This document shows, piece by piece, positions 57,049 to 64,000 of a stretch of 64,000 nucleotides of DNA; position 1 is the first letter of the stretch; each line of letters starts with the position of its first letter. The stretch comes from Vandiemenella viatica. Taxonomy: Eukaryota; Arthropoda; Insecta; Orthoptera; Morabidae. A program made the translations under genes and the position numbers. Below the pieces are notes generated by a model. The model had not been told where the DNA came from, searched no databases, and saw only the letters and a list, made by a program, of their open reading frames with translations. The DNA is taken from NCBI GenBank assembly GCA_031002005.1, contig JARYHS010008074.1, positions 347,534,932 through 347,598,931 of the forward strand, written 5' to 3'.

Positions 57049-58139
57049 TAACACACATACAGCGAACATGAATAAAGACCAATAACGAAAGTGGTCATTA
57101 AAATGTCTAGAAAGCAAATAAATCGTATTGCAAGCAACAACATTAGTGAAAGTTTTAAGTTTTAACTAAAATGAAATTTATCCTAAGCCGAAATGACAAT
57201 TGGCATTCGTAATTACAGCAGAGACCATGAGTAACTTAATTTTTTAATAGTTTTTTTTTTAAGTTGCTTTCATTAGCAACATGTTACTGAAAAACAGATC
57301 CACTTTTTTGGAGACATAAAGTTTATTGATATTTTTTTAGCTACGAAAAGCAAACTTAATGAATGTACTATGCCAATTAATTTGATAGCAGTTGCTTAGC
57401 TATTAAATTGTGGAAATTACCTCGAATTTCTTCTAATGGTATCTCGTGTCGCTGTTTTGCGAGCGCAGGCTGATACGTAAGACCTTTCTCCAGCCAATAG
57501 CAATCGAGATGATTGAAAGAGTGAGCTTACGAAATTATATAGTAGATGTTACTAATTATGATGCAACTTGTTGTAGGGCGGCCATTTCCTTCTTTACCTA
57601 CTTACCCTTTATCCAAGGTTTTATTTTAAAATTCACTGTTTGATGAAAACTGATGAACATTCCCCTCAGTTACTTATTCTGTTTCCTGACTCGCTTACGT
57701 ATAAAAGAAAACTACCCCACTCTGTATTCCAATGCTTCTAATTCTTCGGCTAGTATCCACCTAGCCTCAGAGCCATAGTGTTGAATTCACCTAGCACACT
57801 TTTCTATCGCCTACTGTCTTCCAATGGTTCTCAAACCAGAACCCTTTATCGTATCAGTTAAACAGTTGTTCCATCGTAATTTGCACAGAAAGATTTAGCC
57901 GCTTTCCTTTAAACATACTGCTCTATGATACTTATAATAAACTATAAACAAACTTTCAAGCCTCCCGCTGGTAACCCCCTATGTCCTGCTCGATTCAGCT
58001 TATTGTTAAATAATATTTTTATCATGAATTCCACCAGAAATTTCCGCCATACAATCGTTTTATTCTCCTACATGTGTACTTAATAAGCTAACTCTTTGGC
58101 GTTTATCTTCGTACCATGATGAATAAAATCGTGTTTTTT
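57049..58139. other. Non-coding stretch, no gene seen
   Basis: No recognised element or coding similarity. Confidence 0.4.
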
Positions 58140-58367
58140 TTTACGTCTTTATGCCTCGCCAACGTCGATGTGAATATAGGCGAGAAAGGTTTGAGGGCAA
58201 GGAACGGGTAGGAATACGGCGATGGCTTTTTGAAGGAATCTTTCATGCTCACCTAGAATAATTTCCGAAAATCATGGTAAGCAGAAATTTGGATGGTCGT
58301 ACAGCGATTAGAACAATCGTCCTCCCGAATGCGAGGCCAGAGCGTTACCACTCACCACCACACTCGG
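58140..58367 (-). repeat. SINE-A copy, near full length
   Basis: Reverse orientation: tatgcctcgccaacgtcgat 3' module, body, gcgaggccagagcgttacc head, terminal ccaccacactcggt. Confidence 0.87.
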
Positions 58368-58812
58368 TTTTTCTGTTCTCTCTACAGCTACACACAATCC
58401 TCTCTCTTTGTGTTCTTGTTGTACTGAATTATCATCTCTAAAAATCCTTACTTCTGATTGTAATCCAACAACGTAATCAGTGATTAGTATAATGAACAGC
58501 AGTTATCTCAATACACTGCTATATTACACGCTTCACCTGCGCTGATAACGCATTTCCAGCATTGAATACTCACTTGATACTTGCGAATTCACGTGCTGTC
58601 TTCCACCCGCCTTCTCTCTCTTTCCCCAACTATCTTAACCTCATTCACTATTGTTCTATGACTCATTATGTAAAATCTTTAGGAGAGGTAGTGGCAGACT
58701 ACGAACTTACCTGTCTTGTTATTTTCGTCTAAAACATCTTCGACATAACTCTCTAGCTGAGAGTTTCATGACTAACGTTTCCTAAGCTCACGCTTCTGAT
58801 TCGTAAACTACT

Positions 58813-58965
58813 TTCTTATCTCACACCGAGCGGGGCGGTGTAACGGTTAGCGTTCTCGCCTCGCATTCGGGAGGACGGCGGTTCGAAATCCCCTCCGGGC
58901 ATCCAGATTTGGGTTTTCCATGGTTTCCCAAATCACTCCAGGCAAAAAAAAAATTCTTATATCAC
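58813..58965 (+). mobile_element. SINE-A copy truncated at its 3' side, with A-tail and target duplication
   Basis: Starts ccgagcggggcggtgtaacg, has a perfect A box and a near-perfect B box (ggttcgaaatcc), and stops abruptly after caaatcactccaggc (58943), followed by ten A. Flanks ttcttatctcac (58813-58824) and ttcttatatcac (58954-58965) match at 11 of 12 positions, so the truncated RNA itself was retroposed. Confidence 0.85.
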
Positions 58966-60180
58966 GGACATTTCTCATGTAGTCGTATATAAACTTTCTA
59001 GTGTCTACGATTAAAATCAAGCTAATTTTGTCTATATTTCCCACATCTGTTTGTCTATCTTTCTCTTAGAGCAGGTATTCACACAGCTCATTTCAAGAAC
59101 ATTGGTATACAAGAAGTCTCCAGACCCAATATACAGGCGTCCAGTGCGATAACATGAGGGTAAAGGGCGTGTGCCATACCCGTGGTTTAGAACCGGATTT
59201 TTGAGATCCGGAGCATTTAACCTATTGGTGGCATGTTTGTGTTGCCAGCTATTTGTAAAACGTGTAACTTGTGTTGTGTGTGATAATAGTGTTTTTGTTG
59301 GTGAAATGCGTTGTTTTCTGAGGCGGTGTTTGGGAACAGTGCCAGCATTCCCCTAGGTTATCGCGAGAAACCACAATCATGACGTCAGGTGGATAACCAA
59401 GCATCAACTATCAATTGGAGTATGCAGTACTAGTTGACTGGTGTCTTTTATAATGATTCTGTCTAATATGGTATGATTGAAAGATGTGAATGCCTCGTTT
59501 ACGGGAACGTGTAAAATCTTTTATCATGCTGCACATTTCAGTAATAACTTTTGTATGAAATGAATAATGAAAGCCGTATTTTTGTTGAAAATTGCATACC
59601 TTAAATAAGTAAAGAGGATGCGTTAAAAAACGTTATGTGTAATATAGTCATATAATAATCAGTTTTAAATATCATTTTAAACTAACTGGAAGAGTTTATA
59701 GGCCTGTATGTTAATCTTGTCCGTAGTTTCATTAAAAATTTATTTTGAAGTGTGACTTTTGTTTTTGTTATAAACAGAAGTCTTTAAAAAAGAAAAACAA
59801 CTTATATTGTTTTGCATAATAAAGATCAAAGTATGTGGTGATTTATTAAATTTCGTAGAATTTAGAAATTCTAACCTGATTTGTTGTTGTGAATGGCGTG
59901 GAAGACGCATTGAACAGTTTTCCTGGTATCACGAAATTACATTATATGGCTCACTCAAAACAATAACATAGATGATAGCGTATTGACGATGGAGTATGTT
60001 TTGGAATTAAATTTTAGTGGTTAAAAATATATCGCTTGGTAACATTGGTACGATGGTGTACAAAGAAGACTGCACTTTATTTTCAGTGCAGGAGCATAGT
60101 TGCCGAATGGCTGTGTGATTAATTTTGGGAATACTATCGGTGCGGGCAAACATTTGAGGGAGTATTATTAACAAGATGAA
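58966..60180. other. Non-coding stretch, no gene seen
   Basis: No recognised element or coding similarity. Confidence 0.4.
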
Positions 60181-60360
60181 AGGACACTGCGCGTGCTACA
60201 ACAAACAAGGCGCGGCAGCCAGGAAACAGTGCAGCAGCTGGTTGCGCAGGCGCCGTCAAAATTAACGGCGTGTGTCGGTCATTACAGCTGCTTGCCCGCC
60301 CGTGCCGTGGGCGTTATTGGCGGCAGCTAATAAAACAGCTGCAATCTCACAGGACTCACC
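60181..60360. promoter_or_regulatory. GC-rich island with three E-boxes, candidate regulatory element
   Basis: Three exact CAGCTG E-boxes at 60235, 60285 and 60336 (spacing 50 and 51 bp), plus AATTAACGGC at 60260, the reverse complement of the GCCGTTAATT motif found at 7721 and 18038. GC-rich within an AT-rich area. The regulatory role is inferred. Confidence 0.3.
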
Positions 60361-63300
60361 TGTGTTGCAATACCATCAGAGTTAGTCGTCAGCATAATAA
60401 CACTAAATAAACATAATGTGATATTTGGAAACTGGATCAACTGGACTCAGTATTCAGTAGCTTAAATTCTATAATTTTTTTTGCTATAGAGAAAGTTTTT
60501 ACCAGCGAAAATTTGTATTTTTATTTGTTAACATTTCTGATTTCTGCAATTTATAAGCTTTCATTTATCTACTACAATGTTAACAGCAATAACTTTTATC
60601 TGCTTATTCCAGAAATTTATTTTTATTACTATGAACGAATATCCCATACGGATGCAAAAATTTAAAGCATATTGGGACTTGCAGTCAACAATACTGATAC
60701 AAACCTATAAAAAAGTGTATCTAAAAAGCACCCTCATATTCGTATATCAGAGTATTAAAGTAGATCCCAAGGCAGGCTATAATTGTTGTTACTATTATTC
60801 AATTCCTAGGAACTGTGACAGTTACAGCTTGCAGTCAGTATTATTCATCTTGTTTAGATGAGTCTTTGCGACCTCCTTATACCACTTTGACCTCCGTGGT
60901 CGAGGGTTTCACAGCACTTAATAGAAGGAGCCCAATACGAGCCTTCCGTTTTCTCTTTGGGAGTCTGCTTTTTGGATTACGAGGAAAGTATGAGAAATTC
61001 TAAGAACATTCCAAAACGTGATCTGAGATATAATTGCCAGCTTAAGAGAAGTGCGGCAACTTATAAATTATGTTAAAGATCAGCCAATGAGATGTTTTAT
61101 GTAATATCTGCAGAAACCTGAAATTTGGTTATATTATTAGAAAATAAAGTCTGGAAGATCCTACAGGATATTCTATCTTTGGCCACCAAAATTCGTATTC
61201 AATCGACGGACACAACAACCTGAGGCGGCGAGCTACAGCAGGAACCCGGATGCGACTTCATTTGATTGATGGGTGGAGGCCGACTGTACACCGGACCACA
61301 CCACTGTCTGCCAGCCTCTGTGACCAGCACGACATTCTATCACTGCAATGCGTTTACAGCAACTGCAACATACGATTAACCTGTTGAAGAAGCTGAATTT
61401 TTCGCTCTGTTACAGCCCCTCGAACTGCCGTTATTAGGAACACCGGATTCTCGTGGTTACAAATTAACTTCTCATGATGTTATGAATAAATTTCCAAATT
61501 CACGTTTTAAAGATTTTTAATAAATTGAAGTAATGTGATATATTTATCATTTTTCTTTTTTTATATCCTAGTTCACATACAGTGTTTTCTCAATATTTCA
61601 TTGCGTTGCTGTTCGATAACAGAAAATTAAATAGTCACGCCACAACGAAAAGCTCAGCTACGAATGACGCAGTTCTAGCGACGGCACAGAAAAGCTGAGA
61701 CCTGCATAGCTGGCAGCGCCTGGCGAGATATCAGTTTGTAAACAGCAGAAAGGTCGGGTGACGGTTGGTAGAGGCATGTGATGACATAGATGACTATAGC
61801 CTCAGTAAGGAATACGTACAGGCTCATAGCGAAGGCGGTCAGTTTAATTTAAAATTCGAAATTACTATCACGTGGCGTCACGGATAATATCAGCAGGCGT
61901 CGGACTTTCATGCATATACGAGACGGAATGTCACGCACTGAACGCTGGCTCAAGAACCTCCCACACCCAGTTACTCCAAGAAGACAATACACTCACAAAT
62001 AATGAATAATAACTGTTACCTTTTGCCAACACTAACACACAACAAATAGCGGTTATTAAGACATACCACCCCTTCTAGTCATGGTGCCGGACATTTTGAT
62101 TTCGCGGTCTTTCATCTCGAAGGCTTAAAACACGCATCACTACGGACAAAAGGATATGAAATTTTACACAGTCAGTCCTTTGGTACCTGAAGCCCCTAAT
62201 AACGATGATGTTACAATCATTGCACGATGATGTCTCTGTGCAGATATCAAAATTTTAGGTTTTTTGGGGAAAGGGGAGGGGGAAGGGAGTGTCACCCTCC
62301 TTCGGTGAGTCGTCCAACTTTTCTGAGGAGTCACTATGTTTGAAAATACCCCCCTATCTAAATGAATCTATAAAAAAAAAAAAAAAAAAAAATACAGCGC
62401 CCTATTGTCACACAGCTTTAATAACATCTGTGTCGACGAGCCGTAAAATTTTGAAGAAATTATAATATACTTAACAATTCTGTCTCTACATTTTCTTCAT
62501 TTCATGATTTATCTGTACACTGTTTCTCTTTTCTTTTTTTCAAAATCCTTTCACAGGACCATGTTTCAAATGATTGTTGCAGGAAAATCAGATTCAAATA
62601 TCCGTCTTGCCTTATAAAGGTCGCGCCCAGTTTCCGTTACAGGATCAATGAATCTCGTAGCCGTTGATACATTCTTCACTAAATCTCTTCTGTCCTGAAG
62701 CCACTTTCGCTGGGAATAATTTCGTTGTGTAAGAAAAATCTTTAAGAATAGGTAATACTGCACACCATACGCAATCAAACAAAGAAATATTAAATTTAAG
62801 GTTATACTTTATTTTCCAGACGTAGGGTTAGAGTCATGTGAACCATCGCCACTATAGTTTTTGTCACAAGGTATAATCCAAATTGTCGAACTTTAAATAA
62901 CACTACCTGTTACGGAGATTAAGCAGCACTGTGCCCCGAAAGACGATGGTCAAACAATGCTGAAGCCCAAATAATGAAATTATGGAGCCGAATTGTAATC
63001 ACCAAATACAATTCTCGAGATTCTTCTATTAAAAATATTAAAAAGTAAGATTAGACCCGTTAACAGGAAAAGAAAGTACAGTATTTGGTGTGCTGTACTT
63101 GATAATCACCTTCGAGGTAGGATTACTCGGTTTCTAAATTCCTAGTTCAAAGCAATTGATAATATTTATTTTCAACGATTTTCATTGCTTCAGTGACATC
63201 CACGTGGTGTTTTGACTGAAATACAGCGGGAAATAAAACACGTCCAGGGAAGGGGGTAGAGAGTGAATTAGAAAGGGAGATAGGAAGACTAATATATACA

Positions 63301-64000
63301 TATTTAGAAACTTGTCTCCATACTGTTACAAAATATAGTTACTGCAGGGAAATAAAACGCACTGTTATTAACATTTCTGTCCCAGTTAATTGTAACAGAT
63401 ATTTTCGCCAAAAACTATTATCTCGAGAGCAGCTGTATGTTGCAGGACTCTGCATACCAGGTACTGCAGAAGATTGACTGCCTGCTAATGTTCTGGTGAT
63501 CGTAGGCCACAAAACTTCTTTGATCCCTAAATAATAGAAACGTCACTGAATTTTTTGCAGGTGTCGCTACATTGATAAATTTAAATGGCAAGCGGTCACA
63601 TGCACTGGTTTATCGCCAACAGCCTTGGCGTTTCGTCTACTCACTTAATCTTCATTTCTTCAAATTAGCCCGGTACAATCAGTTGCAAATAAGAAGAGAG
63701 GAAACAATTACCGTCACCATATTACATATCTCACTAAGGTCGACATTCTCCGCAGAGGGATTTGTTCAGATTTAAGCTATTTACAGCTGTTTACGATTAG
63801 ACTGCATGTAATGAAGTTTATTATTTAAGTCACTACGGCACCTATTTTGTTAAAGCTCAGATTTACGAATTTCTATGTATATCTTAAATTATGAAGAATT
63901 GGGTAGGATACAAATGTTAAATATTGCTCTAATGTCAGGAATACAGAAAAATGCTTGCGGAAACATAAGTTATAACTCAGTGTTCTCACTAATAGTGATG
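60361..64000. other. Non-coding 3.6 kb to window end, no gene seen
   Basis: Short open frames only; a poly-A run near 62371-62391. Patches at about 61200-61350 and 61640-61760 are GC-richer but have no recognised content. Confidence 0.4.

Noticed and set aside
62910..62960. ggagattaagcagcactgtg resembles the internal control region of 5S rRNA
   Set aside because: Similarity covers only about 12 bases and the rest does not align, so no 5S gene or 5S-derived SINE is supported.
1..64000. CRISPR arrays, operons or prokaryotic features
   Set aside because: None present: the sequence is eukaryotic, and tandem repeats lack a spacer structure.

Overview
The window is eukaryotic nuclear DNA, most likely from an insect with a large, repeat-rich genome. 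The evidence is one multi-exon muscle gene with long introns, canonical GT-AG splice sites and AATAAA polyadenylation, in an AT-rich background dense with arthropod-type transposons (Tc1, hAT, RTE, CR1-like, Ty3/gypsy) and tRNA-derived SINEs. The order cannot be fixed from sequence alone; the repeat families look polyneopteran-like to me, but that is an impression.

Host gene: the only clear cellular gene is troponin C, the EF-hand calcium sensor of the thin filament, on the + strand. Four coding exons (8456-8599, 26878-26997, 34428-34559, 36241-36269) give about 140 residues from just inside the N-terminus to the stop codon, and a polyadenylation signal follows at 36429. The first coding exon was not found and probably lies upstream of the window. 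Every intron seen is phase 1 and every complete exon is a multiple of three. The predicted protein resembles the Drosophila TpnC25D type as I remember it, and only its fourth EF-hand loop is canonical.

Layout: 1-8455 is the 5' flank or first intron, with SINE-A copies, diverged tandem repeats, and a THAP-domain-like first exon between two inverted homologous segments (5754-7165). The 18.3 kb intron 8600-26877 holds a hAT element with a perfect 8-bp target duplication that contains a Tc1 element (9615-12589), a PIF-like MITE (13899-14531), an ultrashort SINE fragment (15775-15800), a CpG-rich island (about 17.6-18.1 kb) and a decayed RTE-type LINE (18240-21190). The 7.4 kb intron 26998-34427 holds a CR1-like LINE with an esterase domain (27285-30526), a tandem array of about 168 bp units (31450-32600) and an RTE 3' fragment. 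Downstream of the gene are two more SINE families (35.8 and 36.7 kb), a triple nest of DNA transposons (38.1-40.8 kb), a Ty3/gypsy LTR element on the - strand (43390-49131) whose LTRs carry a tRNA-like Pol III promoter module, a Tc1/mariner remnant, a hammerhead-like core (51871), a LINE 3' fragment, an assembly gap of exactly 1000 N (54673-55672), a second PIF-like MITE, further SINE-A copies, and a repeat-poor stretch to the end with an E-box-rich island near 60.2-60.35 kb.

Function: the gene supplies a calcium sensor for muscle. Everything else is mobile DNA in different states of decay, plus a few islands that could be regulatory. The most unusual observations are the Pol III-like module inside the gypsy LTR, the 15-nt and 118-nt 3'-truncated SINE copies with A-tails and target duplications, and the nested transposons with intact target duplications.
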